Shown: one piece after another, positions 42,475 to 51,673 of the stretch
How positions within the stretch are numbered: position 1 is the stretch's first letter
Layout: each line of letters begins with the position of its first letter
Source: an uncultured Ignavibacteria bacterium
GTDB taxonomy: Bacteria; Bacteroidota; Ignavibacteria; Tepidaquicellales; Tepidaquicellaceae
Length of the DNA: 62,624 nucleotides
Reading direction: 5' to 3'
NCBI GenBank assembly: GCA_937974175.1
Contig: CALJIG010000105.1
Location: 1 to 62,624, forward strand
Notes under the pieces: generated by a model
Told to the model about the DNA's origin: nothing
Database searches by the model: none
Seen by the model: only the letters and a program-made list of their open reading frames with translations
Position numbers and translations under genes: made by a program

Positions 42475-43392
42475 ATGAAATTACATAAATTATTAGTATT
42501 TATGTTAGTTTTCTCCTTAGCTGTAATGACATCAAAGTCAGTCTTTGCTCAGGATGAACCAACTGAGATGACCATGGAAGATTGGCAAAAAATGATGGAC
42601 GAGTACACAGCTAAGAAAGATCAGTTAACGATCGAACTTAACAATCTTAACACAGAAATAGACGGTCTTAAAAGATCAAATGCAGATAAAGATGCAGCTT
42701 TAACAAAAGCTGAAAACGATCTTTATGCAGCAGTTGGTTCTTCAAAATCAGGTGTTGCTGATTACAGAAAAAGCTTTGAATCAACTGAAAAGATGATCAA
42801 CAGCAAATCAGGTAATGTAGCTGACGCAAGAAAACAATTTGATGCTTTAAAAGCTTCAAAAGTACGTTGCTTACCAGAATTCTGGGATAGATTCAACGCA
42901 ATGGAAAAGAAACTTCTTGATTGGGAAAAACCAGTTGAACCACCAAAATCAAACAAATACACAGTTGTAAAAGGTGATTGCTTATACAAAATCGCTGCTA
43001 AAAAAGAAATTTACAACAACGGCAAAATGTGGCCAGTATTATGGGATGCTAACAAAACAGTTACTTTAGATCCTAAGGCTAACAAGAAAACCAAAACAAA
43101 AATCACCAACCCAAATCTTATTTATCCTGGACAACAATTAGTTATCCCAACCTTAACCGACAAAATGAAACAAGATGCAATGAAGGTTAAGAACACATGG
43201 ATGAAAAAGAGAACAAAAAAATCTGACACAACTACAGGAACAGAAACAAAGAAAGATGCTCCTAAAGATGTGAAGAAAGATGAAAAGAAAGACATGAAAA
43301 AAGATGAAAAGAAAGACGTTAAAAAAGATGAAAAGAAAGATGTAAAAAAAGACGCTCCTAAAGACGTTAAAAAAGATGAAAAGAAAAAATAA
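42475..43392 (+). CDS. LysM-domain periplasmic protein with Lys/Asp-rich tail (cassette 2)
   Basis: 305 aa with an AAGGAG site and a signal peptide (VFMLVFSLAVMTSKSVFAQ). A helical region spans ~35-150 (KKDQLTIELNNLNTEIDGLKRSNADKDAALTKAENDL). A LysM domain at ~160-220 (KYTVVKGDCLYKIAAKKEIYNNG, then NPNLIYPGQQLVIPTL) follows. The last ~70 residues are a KKDEKKDVKKD repeat tail. Compared with cassette 1 its Pro codons are mostly CCA rather than CCG, and the Cys-rich N-terminal stretch is missing. Presumed peptidoglycan-binding. Confidence 0.85.
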   Translation: MKLHKLLVFMLVFSLAVMTSKSVFAQDEPTEMTMEDWQKMMDEYTAKKDQLTIELNNLNTEIDGLKRSNADKDAALTKAENDLYAAVGSSKSGVADYRKSFESTEKMINSKSGNVADARKQFDALKASKVRCLPEFWDRFNAMEKKLLDWEKPVEPPKSNKYTVVKGDCLYKIAAKKEIYNNGKMWPVLWDANKTVTLDPKANKKTKTKITNPNLIYPGQQLVIPTLTDKMKQDAMKVKNTWMKKRTKKSDTTTGTETKKDAPKDVKKDEKKDMKKDEKKDVKKDEKKDVKKDAPKDVKKDEKKK

Positions 43393-43426
43393 TTGACTAG
43401 CTCAATTATTCTATAATCATATTTTT

Positions 43427-43464
43427 AAACCCTTATGCTGGAATTTAGCATAAGGGTTTTTTGT
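43427..43464 (+). terminator. Terminator of cassette 2
   Basis: AAACCCTTATGCT / AGCATAAGGGTTT perfect 13-bp stem, T-run follows. Confidence 0.9.
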
Positions 43465-43496
43465 TTTAAATTGTAATTATAAACTTACTTAAGAAT

Positions 43497-44474
43497 TTGG
43501 ACATAATAGAAAAAAGAATAGAACTGACAGGAATTGACCTGCTAAATTTTTGCGGAGTTAATGATAAAAATATTGAGCTTATAAAAGAAGCTTTCGATTC
43601 TACCATTGTAGTAAGAGGAGATTCAATTTTCATTAAAGGAGAAAAATCCGAAGCTGAAAATATTGAACGCGCTATAGAAGAGTTAAAGTTCCTTCAAAAA
43701 AGACAAGGTCATATTACACCGCATGATGTAGAGCTTGTACTTGATCTGCTCGATAACACAAAAGAGTTTGAAATAAAAAACAAAGTAAAGCCGGGAACTA
43801 ATGAGCTTCAGGAAATCATTTTATTCAAAAAGAATGATTTCATAAAGCCCAGAACTGCTACTCAGCTTGAATACGTAAAAAAGATAAAAGAGAATGATAT
43901 AGTATTTGCTATCGGTCCTGCAGGTACCGGTAAAACTTATCTTTCCGTTGCCTTTGCAGTCGCAGCATTGAAGAGTAAAGAGATAAATAAAATTGTTCTT
44001 GCAAGACCGGCAGTAGAAGCGGGTGAAAGCCTTGGCTTTCTTCCCGGAGATATATCAGAAAAAATTGATCCATACCTTAGACCGCTTTATGATGCTCTTG
44101 ATGATATGCTGCCCAGTGATAAGCTAAAAAGCTATATGGAAAAAAACGTAATCGAAATTGTCCCACTTGCATACATGAGAGGAAGAACACTGAATAACGC
44201 TTTTATCATCCTTGACGAGGCACAGAATGCCACTACAACACAAATGAAGATGTTCCTTACCCGTATTGGTGCAAACTCTAAAGCAATTATAAACGGAGAC
44301 GTTACACAGATTGATTTACCGAGAAAAGATATGTCGGGCTTGATACAGATAAATGAAATTCTACAAGGTATAGCCGGAATAGGATTTGTATATTTCAATA
44401 AAACAGATGTTGTAAGACATAAGCTGGTGATGGATATAATTGATGCTTATGAAAAGATGAACGATAAGAAATAA
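43497..44474 (+). CDS. PhoH family ATPase, TTG start
   Basis: 325 aa from TTG. N-terminal KH-like stretch (~1-70) then the PhoH core: RTATQLEYVKKIKENDIVFAIGPAGTGKTYLSVA with Walker A GPAGTGKT, LARPAVEAGESLGFLPGD, and Walker B ILDEAQNATTTQMKMFLTRIG. Matches the YbeZ-type PhoH proteins (about 320-350 aa), which are cytoplasmic ATPases linked to RNA processing and ribosome maturation. Usually near ybeY; here the next gene is an unrelated unknown, 4 bases on. Confidence 0.92.
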   Translation: MDIIEKRIELTGIDLLNFCGVNDKNIELIKEAFDSTIVVRGDSIFIKGEKSEAENIERAIEELKFLQKRQGHITPHDVELVLDLLDNTKEFEIKNKVKPGTNELQEIILFKKNDFIKPRTATQLEYVKKIKENDIVFAIGPAGTGKTYLSVAFAVAALKSKEINKIVLARPAVEAGESLGFLPGDISEKIDPYLRPLYDALDDMLPSDKLKSYMEKNVIEIVPLAYMRGRTLNNAFIILDEAQNATTTQMKMFLTRIGANSKAIINGDVTQIDLPRKDMSGLIQINEILQGIAGIGFVYFNKTDVVRHKLVMDIIDAYEKMNDKK

Positions 44475-44477
44475 TTT

Positions 44478-45104
44478 ATGCCTGATTTACTAAACAACAT
44501 ATACGAGAAAAACAAAAAATGGATTGTCGCTTTCCTGATAGGGGGCAACAAGTATTATACTATTTGGGGACTAGATTTGTCAGAGAAGGAAAATCCACAG
44601 GATAAATTTCTTTGTAATTCATCGGATGAAATAGTAATTTTCAAAAATAAGAAGGACATAGTAAAAAATCTGAAATATTATGAATCAGATTTCTTCGATA
44701 AAGATAATTTTAAAAAATTTGCAAACGAAATTGCAGAAACAGAGCCTGCTAAGATAAAATCAGATGTTATTGACTGCGATTTTATTCTTACTGAATTTTA
44801 TAGAATGAAATTCACCGAGGATTTTTTAAAAAATTATGCATTCTTCAGTGGTTATGTTAATTTGATAAACATTATACATGACTTTGTACAGCAGTTCAAT
44901 GATGAGTTATTATTAATACAATTGGAAGATAAGGATATTCGCAATTTATGGGAACACTTCTATGATTTATTTATTTGGAGAGGAACTCCATATAATTACA
45001 AAAATATAGAAATAAAAAAGACCACTTCATCAAAGGATAAAGTGGTCTTGAAATTTGAATTGCTGCTTCTGAACTTCAGCTCTAAGTTAGCTTCCTTTCA
45101 CTAA
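44478..45104 (+). CDS. Hypothetical protein, possibly co-transcribed with phoH
   Basis: 208 aa, soluble, acidic and Phe/Lys-rich, with no signal, span or motif that I recognise. It starts 4 bases after the PhoH gene and likely shares its transcript. Its 3' end overlaps the convergent rsmB by 18 bases. Bases 45018-45049 within it form the terminator hairpin of rsmB. Could be a lineage-specific protein. Confidence 0.65.
   Translation: MPDLLNNIYEKNKKWIVAFLIGGNKYYTIWGLDLSEKENPQDKFLCNSSDEIVIFKNKKDIVKNLKYYESDFFDKDNFKKFANEIAETEPAKIKSDVIDCDFILTEFYRMKFTEDFLKNYAFFSGYVNLINIIHDFVQQFNDELLLIQLEDKDIRNLWEHFYDLFIWRGTPYNYKNIEIKKTTSSKDKVVLKFELLLLNFSSKLASFH
45012..45049 (-). terminator. rsmB terminator embedded in the convergent gene
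   Basis: AAGACCACTT (45018-45027) / AAGTGGTCTT (45040-45049), perfect 10-bp stem. Read on the minus strand it is followed by TTTTATTTC. It lies 38 bases beyond the rsmB stop and inside the 44478 coding frame. Confidence 0.75.
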
Positions 45105-46667
45105 TCTTATCGAGAACGAACCGTCTATATAATTCTTAAACGGATATGTTTCAATATAGCCTTCCTTCGTAACAATTTTCTTATTCTTAACAAATCTTTC
45201 TGCAGAATCAATTTTAAAATCAGGATTTTTTTCTAAGAAACATTTTATCACATCAAAATTTTCTTCCGGTTCTGTTGTACAAGTCGAGTAAACCAATACT
45301 CCCCCCGGCTTTAAATATTTTGAAGATTCCATTATTAATTCCATCTGCAGCTTCTGCAGCTTCTGAATATCTTCCAGCTCTCTTTTCATTTTAATATCAG
45401 GCTTCTTTGTGATTACACCCAGACCTGAGCACGGAGCATCAAGAAGAATTTTATCAGCTTTACCAAGTAGCTCTTCTCTTAACAAACTTGTTTCCGGAGC
45501 TAAGATACTATCATAAACAACCTGTGTATTCGTTACATTTGTTCTTTTTATATTTGTCTCAAGTGCTTTTGCTCTGGAAGAATATTTTTCTATAGCAATT
45601 ATTTTCCCTTCGTTATTCATAAGCTCTGCCATGTGCATTGTTTTGCCGCCCGGCGCTGCGCATAAGTCCATTACTAAGTCACCCGGTTTAGGGTCAAGCA
45701 AAGTAGATACAAGTCCCGCGCTTTCATCCTGTACGGAAAAATATCCGTTCTTAAAAAATTCATCAGTGTAAATTCTTCCCATAGATTTTATAGTGAGGAA
45801 GTAATCTATATTAGCACCGCGCCTCGTTGCAATACCTTTATTGTTCAGATAAGTTTCAACTTCGTCAATATTAGATTTCAGTCTGTTAACTCTTAAACCG
45901 AGTATCGGACGCTTATTGTTGAACTCACAGAATTTTTCCGCATCATCAAAGCCAAGTCTTTGTATCCATCTCTTTACCATCCAGTTAGGATGCGACTGAA
46001 CCATTCCGAGATAATTTACTTCGTCAACATCCCTTGTTGGCCATACTAAGTTTTCAAGCGTTCTGATAATTGTACGGAGTAATCCGTTCACAACGCCGGC
46101 ATGTTTATCGCCATGTAATCTTTTTACAAATTCAACTGCTTCGTTTACTGCTGCAGAGTATGGAATTTTATTAAGGAACATAATCTGATACAACGCTACT
46201 CTCATTGCATTACGGACTTCCGGCTGGCACTTTTCATAGCTGCCGCGATAAAATCCGTTCAGGAACCAGTCAAGCCTTCTCATCCATCTAATAACACCGT
46301 GTGTGAGTTCATTCAGTAATGCTTTATCAAAATCATTTAGAGTATCGTTCTTTAATTCAGTATCGATAAGCTTATCAAGATATGAGTCCGTTCTTTCACA
46401 GCGTGTAATTATTTTTACAGCGAGTGAACGCGCATCAGCATATAAAGGTTTTTTGTGTTTATCTTTGAACTGTTCGTCAAAATCATAAGGCAGAACTTCA
46501 AAGCCATGTGATGCTTCCTGCTGCGTTTCCTGTTTTTGTTCCTGTTTTGATTCTTCGGGAGATGTATTCTCGGAATTGTTTATCTTCGGTTCGGCAGATG
46601 GCCTGTTGTTATTATCTGTTTTGGATTCATGGCGTGTTTTGCCGTTCTGGTGTTTGTCTTTACTCAT
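45087..46667 (-). CDS. rsmB: 16S rRNA m5C967 methyltransferase RsmB
   Basis: 526 aa. An N-terminal ~60-residue Gln/Glu/Asn-rich tail (low complexity) precedes a NusB-like RNA-binding domain (~75-205, FDKALLNELTHGVIRWMRRLDWFL) and a SAM-dependent methyltransferase domain (AAPGGKTMHMAELM SAM motif; DAPCSGLG and YSTCTTEPEEN with the two functional Cys). It methylates C967 of 16S rRNA. The unusual N-terminal extension probably is disordered. Confidence 0.92.
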   Translation of the reverse strand: MSKDKHQNGKTRHESKTDNNNRPSAEPKINNSENTSPEESKQEQKQETQQEASHGFEVLPYDFDEQFKDKHKKPLYADARSLAVKIITRCERTDSYLDKLIDTELKNDTLNDFDKALLNELTHGVIRWMRRLDWFLNGFYRGSYEKCQPEVRNAMRVALYQIMFLNKIPYSAAVNEAVEFVKRLHGDKHAGVVNGLLRTIIRTLENLVWPTRDVDEVNYLGMVQSHPNWMVKRWIQRLGFDDAEKFCEFNNKRPILGLRVNRLKSNIDEVETYLNNKGIATRRGANIDYFLTIKSMGRIYTDEFFKNGYFSVQDESAGLVSTLLDPKPGDLVMDLCAAPGGKTMHMAELMNNEGKIIAIEKYSSRAKALETNIKRTNVTNTQVVYDSILAPETSLLREELLGKADKILLDAPCSGLGVITKKPDIKMKRELEDIQKLQKLQMELIMESSKYLKPGGVLVYSTCTTEPEENFDVIKCFLEKNPDFKIDSAERFVKNKKIVTKEGYIETYPFKNYIDGSFSIRLVKGS

Positions 46668-46849
46668 ATTTTAGGTTCTTTCGCTAACTTTAAAAACTAA
46701 AATTAAAGAATGTGTTTTTTAAATAAAATCCAAATAGAATTCAATTACAAATATTTTTTTCCCTATTAGTAGGAATAGGTTACACTACATTGAGTTCTAT
46801 AAAACTTGTAGTTATATTTCATAAGAATTTGCCGGATTGAATTTAATGT

Positions 46850-46911
46850 TCTTATTTTGCTGTCCCGCCAAGTCGGGATGTAAACAAAATCCGTCAAAAA
46901 CCCGTCAAGAT
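46850..46911. repeat. Dispersed ~60-bp repeat, inverted relative to 18416-18476
   Basis: Near-identical over ~60 bases to the reverse complement of 18416-18476; it includes the palindrome GTCCCGCCAAGTCGGGAT and the CCGTCAAAAACCCGTCAAG block. The one visible difference is a G/A in the GGGAC(G/A)GC stretch. Confidence 0.85.
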
Positions 46912-46978
46912 ATGATGAATAAATAAAGGAGTATTGTTTTTACAATACTGAAAACGTGAATCCTAGCCATAGCATTTA

Positions 46979-47053
46979 AAAATGTTACAATAATGTTACT
47001 ATAATTAATAGTAAAACAAAAACTTCGCAAGAAAATGTTACAATAATGTTACT
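46979..47053. repeat. 22-bp direct repeat with four ATGTTAC units
   Basis: Two exact copies (46979-47000, 47032-47053), each containing ATGTTAC twice with a 5-base gap, 186 bases before the T9SS gene at 47239. Possible binding sites. Confidence 0.5.
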
Positions 47054-47238
47054 CTTACTACACTATGTTGTTTTTATAGTAGTAGGTTAACTATGATAGA
47101 ATTTTTAAAAAATTTAACAGAGTGTAAAAATTGCGTGAAATGCTAATAAATATTAGGCATAGTATTTGCACTATGAAAAATAAAGTTATTTTGTTTTAAT
47201 TATTATTTTATTAGATTTACTTAACAAATATTCTGCTT

Positions 47239-49440
47239 ATGAAAACACTAAAACTTACCCCGGTTTTATTATTTGTTTTACTCCTTTCCAATTTTTCTTT
47301 TTCACAAACAGGCTGGCAAAGAATTAACGATTATCGTTCTTATATTTATAACGATGGTCAATACGTCACTAATAATACAATTTACTTATGCGGTTCATTT
47401 AACGGTATTGCTAAAAGCACGGATAACGGGATGAACTGGAACTGTAGATTAACCATTCCTGAAAATGTCGGCTTTACTGATATGCAGTTTTTTGATGCTC
47501 AAAAAGGAATAATGTCAGGAGAGTACAGCGGAATTTACAGAACATTGAATGGAGGTGATTCATGGACAAGGATTTATTATCCGGTCAGCTCAAATTATGT
47601 CGGTGCTGTATCATTTGTAAATGAAAATACAGGATACCTTCTTACAAAGATGGGTGCTAAATTATTAAAGACTCTTAATGGGGGATTAAATTGGACAGAA
47701 GTAGTATCTGAGCTTCCCTCTACAAATAAGATTTTTTTCATAAATGAAAATACAGGTTTCAGGAATGATTACATGGGAACAAACCAACCATCAGCAATTC
47801 AAAGAACAACTGATGGAGGGATAACATGGAATTTTGCAAGTAACGTTTCTTACGATGTAAAACAATTTGATTTACTTAATGATGGAAGTATTCTGGCATT
47901 GACCTATACATCAAAGCTTTTAAAGTCTACTGATTTATGTAATACATGGCAGACACTCCTGGAAGTAAACACTTCTGCAGGAAAACTTTCAATAATAAAT
48001 CAGAATAGTTTCGTTGTAACTCACTATGGTAATAAAGCAAAAATAACATCTGACGGCGGACAAAACTGGACAGAGAAAAATCTTCCAAGCAACGGAAACA
48101 TAGTTGCCAATTCTTTGGGAGATGCAATTTTCACGGCGGGAGATTTTAACTCTGGGCTTTATAAAATCAGTAATAATTGGAATGAGTTTACAGATGTTTT
48201 TCAAAATAAAATCAGAGAGAATCTTACCAGTGTAAATATATTTGATGCAAATAATTTTTATATCGGCGCAGATAGCGGATATGTTGTGAAAAGTAATAAC
48301 GGTGGAGAAACTCTCTCAAAGCAATATGTTGGGTTTCCAACTAATTCGATGAGTTTTACCAATATAAATACGGGGTTCGCCGCATACAGAAATAAATTAT
48401 GCAAAACTGTGAACGCAGGACTTAGCTGGGATACATTATACAGATTCACTCCAAGTCAGCCGGGATTATTTAATAAAATTACTGAAGTGAATTTTACAAA
48501 TGAAAACTTTGGATATATAGTTGCGATGGATCACGCTGCATCATCATTTACAAATAATTATTATAAGCTTACAACTAACGGGGGAAATACATGGTCTAAT
48601 GTCGCTCAGGCAAACAGTTCGGGTCAAAGTTCCGGCTGGCATACCAGCAGTGTTGGTAATTTTAAAATGTTCACTTCAGGAACGGGTTATTATATTAACT
48701 GCGATGCATCGGGAAGTTACAATAATTCCACCGAATCATTTCACCTTTATAAAACTTTAAATTATGGCAGCAGCTGGACTGATATTCTGGTAAATACTCC
48801 ATATACAAAAATATATTCCCTAAGCTTTATTAATGAGAATACCGGGATTGCATTAGTTGAATCGAATATAGTAGTTAAAACAACCGATGGAGGAAATAAC
48901 TGGACTGTTCTAAACAACGCCCCGGCAAGTGTGGATAAATTATATATGATAGATGCTATGAATGCATATGCAATTGACCTTATTGATTTCTACAGAACAA
49001 CAGACGGCGGAAATACCTGGAGAGTTCAGCATCCTGATTTAAACATTACAACTGGCTTTAATAAAATTTCGTTCTTAAATCCTATTATAGGACTGATAAT
49101 AGGTAGAGATGGAATAATTCTAAAAACATCTAATGGCGGAAACGTTTCAATCGGAAATTTGAATTCAGAGTTAGCCGATAAATATTCTCTCTCTCAAAAT
49201 TATCCGAATCCTTTTAACCCTGAAACTAAAATTCAATTCTCAATACCTAAGAACGGACTTGTAAAAATTGTTGTGTATGATATGTTAGGGAGAGAAGTGA
49301 AAGAATTAGTAAATGAATTTAAGCAGCAGGGAAGCTACAACGTCTCTTTTAATGGTGCAAATATTTCAAGCGGAATTTATTTTTATAAGCTGATTACTGA
49401 TGACTTTGTTGAAACAAAAAAAATGATTTTAGTAAAATAA
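47239..49440 (+). CDS. T9SS-sorted YCF48/BNR-type propeller protein
   Basis: 733 aa with a signal peptide (MKTLKLTPVLLFVLLLSNFSFSQ). Long array of BNR-type blades: TTDGGxNW, STDNGMNW, TLNGGDSW, TSDGGQNW and others, about twelve. The last ~80 residues are a T9SS sorting domain (YPNPFNPETKIQFSIP ... SGIYFYKLITD ... KKMILVK). Similar to the 5468 gene. Cell-surface or secreted location is inferred. The partner is unknown. Confidence 0.88.
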   Translation: MKTLKLTPVLLFVLLLSNFSFSQTGWQRINDYRSYIYNDGQYVTNNTIYLCGSFNGIAKSTDNGMNWNCRLTIPENVGFTDMQFFDAQKGIMSGEYSGIYRTLNGGDSWTRIYYPVSSNYVGAVSFVNENTGYLLTKMGAKLLKTLNGGLNWTEVVSELPSTNKIFFINENTGFRNDYMGTNQPSAIQRTTDGGITWNFASNVSYDVKQFDLLNDGSILALTYTSKLLKSTDLCNTWQTLLEVNTSAGKLSIINQNSFVVTHYGNKAKITSDGGQNWTEKNLPSNGNIVANSLGDAIFTAGDFNSGLYKISNNWNEFTDVFQNKIRENLTSVNIFDANNFYIGADSGYVVKSNNGGETLSKQYVGFPTNSMSFTNINTGFAAYRNKLCKTVNAGLSWDTLYRFTPSQPGLFNKITEVNFTNENFGYIVAMDHAASSFTNNYYKLTTNGGNTWSNVAQANSSGQSSGWHTSSVGNFKMFTSGTGYYINCDASGSYNNSTESFHLYKTLNYGSSWTDILVNTPYTKIYSLSFINENTGIALVESNIVVKTTDGGNNWTVLNNAPASVDKLYMIDAMNAYAIDLIDFYRTTDGGNTWRVQHPDLNITTGFNKISFLNPIIGLIIGRDGIILKTSNGGNVSIGNLNSELADKYSLSQNYPNPFNPETKIQFSIPKNGLVKIVVYDMLGREVKELVNEFKQQGSYNVSFNGANISSGIYFYKLITDDFVETKKMILVK

Positions 49441-49453
49441 TTTGATTTATATA

Positions 49454-49480
49454 TTCTCCCCTATGAAATTTAGGGGAGAA
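49454..49480. terminator. Convergent terminator
   Basis: TTCTCCCCTA (49454-49463) / TAGGGGAGAA (49471-49480), perfect 10 bp, 7-base loop; serves the plus-strand T9SS gene and the minus-strand helicase. Confidence 0.7.
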
Positions 49481-49516
49481 AATTTATTGTACGTTTAACT
49501 TATCAACTGTAAAGTT

Positions 49517-51517
49517 CTAAACGATATTAACTTCACACTCTTCTATAGAACTTAAGAAGTATTTACCGTATGGTTTTGTGATAACTCTGTTATCAAGTAT
49601 TGCAACAATTCCTTCATCATTTTTATTTCTGATAAGCCGTCCGAATCCCTGTCTGAATTTTAAAATGGCTTCAGGCAGCGAGTACTCCATAAAGCTGTTG
49701 CCGCCTTTGGATTCTATGAATTCCATACGAGCCTCTACCACCGGATGGTCCGGCACTTGAAAAGGAAGTTTAGTAATTATAAGATTACTAAGAGATTCTC
49801 CAGGGACATCAACACCCATCCAGAAGCTGTCCAGTCCGAACAAAACAGAGTGCGTATCTTGTTTGAATTGTTCCAGCAGTTTTGTTCTAGGTGTTCCGTC
49901 TCCCTGAGTAAATAAATTTATGCTCTTCTCTGCGAGACCGAATTTCATATTCTCAGATGTCTTTTTCAGCAATGAAAAATTCGTAAAGAGCACCAGCGCT
50001 TTTCCTCCTGTCATATCGATGAAATGGTCAATCCAGTATTGCAAGTCATGTTCGTATTCGGGAGTGATTTTATTCCCGGGGGAATTTAATTCTTTTGGAA
50101 TATAAACTTTAACCTGGCGGTAATAATCAAACGGCGACTCTAGTTTCAACTCCTCAACTGCTTCAGCTCCTAATCGTTTTTTGAAATAGCTGAAGTTATT
50201 ATTTATTGTGAGAGTTGCGCTTGTAAAAATTGTCGAGTTATTCGGTCTGAAAATATTTTTTTTGAAATATTCTGATAAATCAATTGATGAAGATGACAGA
50301 GTTATATTTGAGTCAGGTCTTTTATTTGCAAACTCAACCCAGTACACAAAATCTTTTCCTTTTGTATTATTTCTTTGTTCCAGAAATTCGTTAATAGTAT
50401 TTTTGAACGCATTAAATTTGTTTATAAATTCAATCAGCTCGTTTGCCTGGTTTTCGTCTTTACACGTCGGCACAAGCATTCGTAAATTTTTTACAAGATT
50501 TTCAAATTCATCCTCCATTATATTCTCTTCAAAGTACTTCTCGTAAATGCGGTATGTAAGCTTATGATATTCCTTCTGATGCTCTGTAAGTTTTGCTCTT
50601 ATCCTATGAAAAAAAAGATTATTTAAATCCAAAAGATTTGTAATCGTCGGGAAGATATGCATAGCAGGCAGCGCTGTTAAAATTCCCGTTTTCTTATTGG
50701 GATTATATAATCGCATCAGGTGAAATCTTATCATTTCACGGGTAACATGCGGAGCAATATGCTCGGCAGCGACCTGCTCGACTGTATGCGCTTCATCGAA
50801 TACAATAAAATCATTATGATATAAATAACCTTCAATATCTTCTTCCCCTTCGGGTGGATTCACGCCGTCATATAGAGTAAAAAACAAATGATGGTTTACA
50901 ATTATAATATCTGAGTCAGCAAGCTCCTTCTTTGCCTTATGATAAAAGCATTTTGTATTTTCTCCGCCGCAGGTTTTATTTGTGCAGATTCCCATTTCAG
51001 AGCAAACCGTTGCCCATACAGCAGGAGGAATTTTAAAATTTATATCAGATAATGTCCCGTCAGTTGTTTTTAAAAACCATTGATAAATTTTATCAACGAT
51101 ACTTCTCTCTTCTTCATCAAATAGTGAATATGAATTTGACATTGCCTTTGCAAGTCTGTTAGGGCATAAGTAGTTCGAGCGGCCTTTTAAAAGAGAAGCT
51201 TTGAATTCTATAGGCAGAATTTTTTGAAGGAACGGTATATCTTTTTCTATTAGCTGTTCCTGCAAATTTATTGTGTGTGTTGATATGATTGCTTTTTTCT
51301 CATTCTCTTTAGCATAATAAATTGCAGGAATTAAATAAGCAAAACTCTTACCGATACCTGTTGGCGCTTCAATAAATATATGCCGCTTTTCTTCGAGAGT
51401 ATCTAATATCTTTATCGACATCTCAAGCTGACCGTTTCTGAACTCGTAATTTTCAAACTGAGAGGAAAGAAGCCCCCCATCCTTGAAAAATTTTTTAATT
51501 TCAGTATGTATATTCAT
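49517..51517 (-). CDS. DinG-like ATP-dependent DNA helicase (XPD family)
   Basis: 666 aa superfamily-2 helicase. Walker A in EAPTGIGKSFAYLIPA (~50), DEAH box in FDEAHTVEQVA (~235), and helicase motif VI at QGFGRLIRNKNDEG. Four Cys (CSEMGICTNKTCGGENTKC, ~170-190) bind the 4Fe-4S cluster typical for XPD/DinG. No exonuclease domain. It is a 5'-3' DNA helicase active on replication/repair structures. Confidence 0.92.
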   Translation of the reverse strand: MNIHTEIKKFFKDGGLLSSQFENYEFRNGQLEMSIKILDTLEEKRHIFIEAPTGIGKSFAYLIPAIYYAKENEKKAIISTHTINLQEQLIEKDIPFLQKILPIEFKASLLKGRSNYLCPNRLAKAMSNSYSLFDEEERSIVDKIYQWFLKTTDGTLSDINFKIPPAVWATVCSEMGICTNKTCGGENTKCFYHKAKKELADSDIIIVNHHLFFTLYDGVNPPEGEEDIEGYLYHNDFIVFDEAHTVEQVAAEHIAPHVTREMIRFHLMRLYNPNKKTGILTALPAMHIFPTITNLLDLNNLFFHRIRAKLTEHQKEYHKLTYRIYEKYFEENIMEDEFENLVKNLRMLVPTCKDENQANELIEFINKFNAFKNTINEFLEQRNNTKGKDFVYWVEFANKRPDSNITLSSSSIDLSEYFKKNIFRPNNSTIFTSATLTINNNFSYFKKRLGAEAVEELKLESPFDYYRQVKVYIPKELNSPGNKITPEYEHDLQYWIDHFIDMTGGKALVLFTNFSLLKKTSENMKFGLAEKSINLFTQGDGTPRTKLLEQFKQDTHSVLFGLDSFWMGVDVPGESLSNLIITKLPFQVPDHPVVEARMEFIESKGGNSFMEYSLPEAILKFRQGFGRLIRNKNDEGIVAILDNRVITKPYGKYFLSSIEECEVNIV

Positions 51518-51620
51518 TCAATTACCCTTGGCACTTATTAAAGTTATAATTATTAGCAATTAAATCCCTGAAAATATATTTTAAAAACATGATATGAATC
51601 ATTTTTGAATTCTCAATTTT

Positions 51621-51636
51621 TATGTAATTTTACATA
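51621..51636. promoter_or_regulatory. Palindrome upstream of the hydrogenase operon
   Basis: TATGTAA TT TTACATA: perfect 7-bp arms, centred 87 bases before the ATG at 51716 and about 60 bases before the TSS predicted from TAAATTTG at 51674-51681. Position suits a class I activator. Confidence 0.45.
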
Positions 51637-51673
51637 GAAATCAGGCGAGAAATACAGTTGTAATCTACAAAAA

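Larger units (their letters stand above)
46668..47238. other. 571-base intergenic region with dispersed repeats
   Basis: No gene. It holds TTCCCTATTAGTAGGAA (46759-46775, sharing TTCCCTATTAGTAGG with 18647), the 62-bp repeat at 46850-46911 (inverted copy of 18416-18476) and a 22-bp direct repeat (46979-47000, 47032-47053). Confidence 0.7.
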
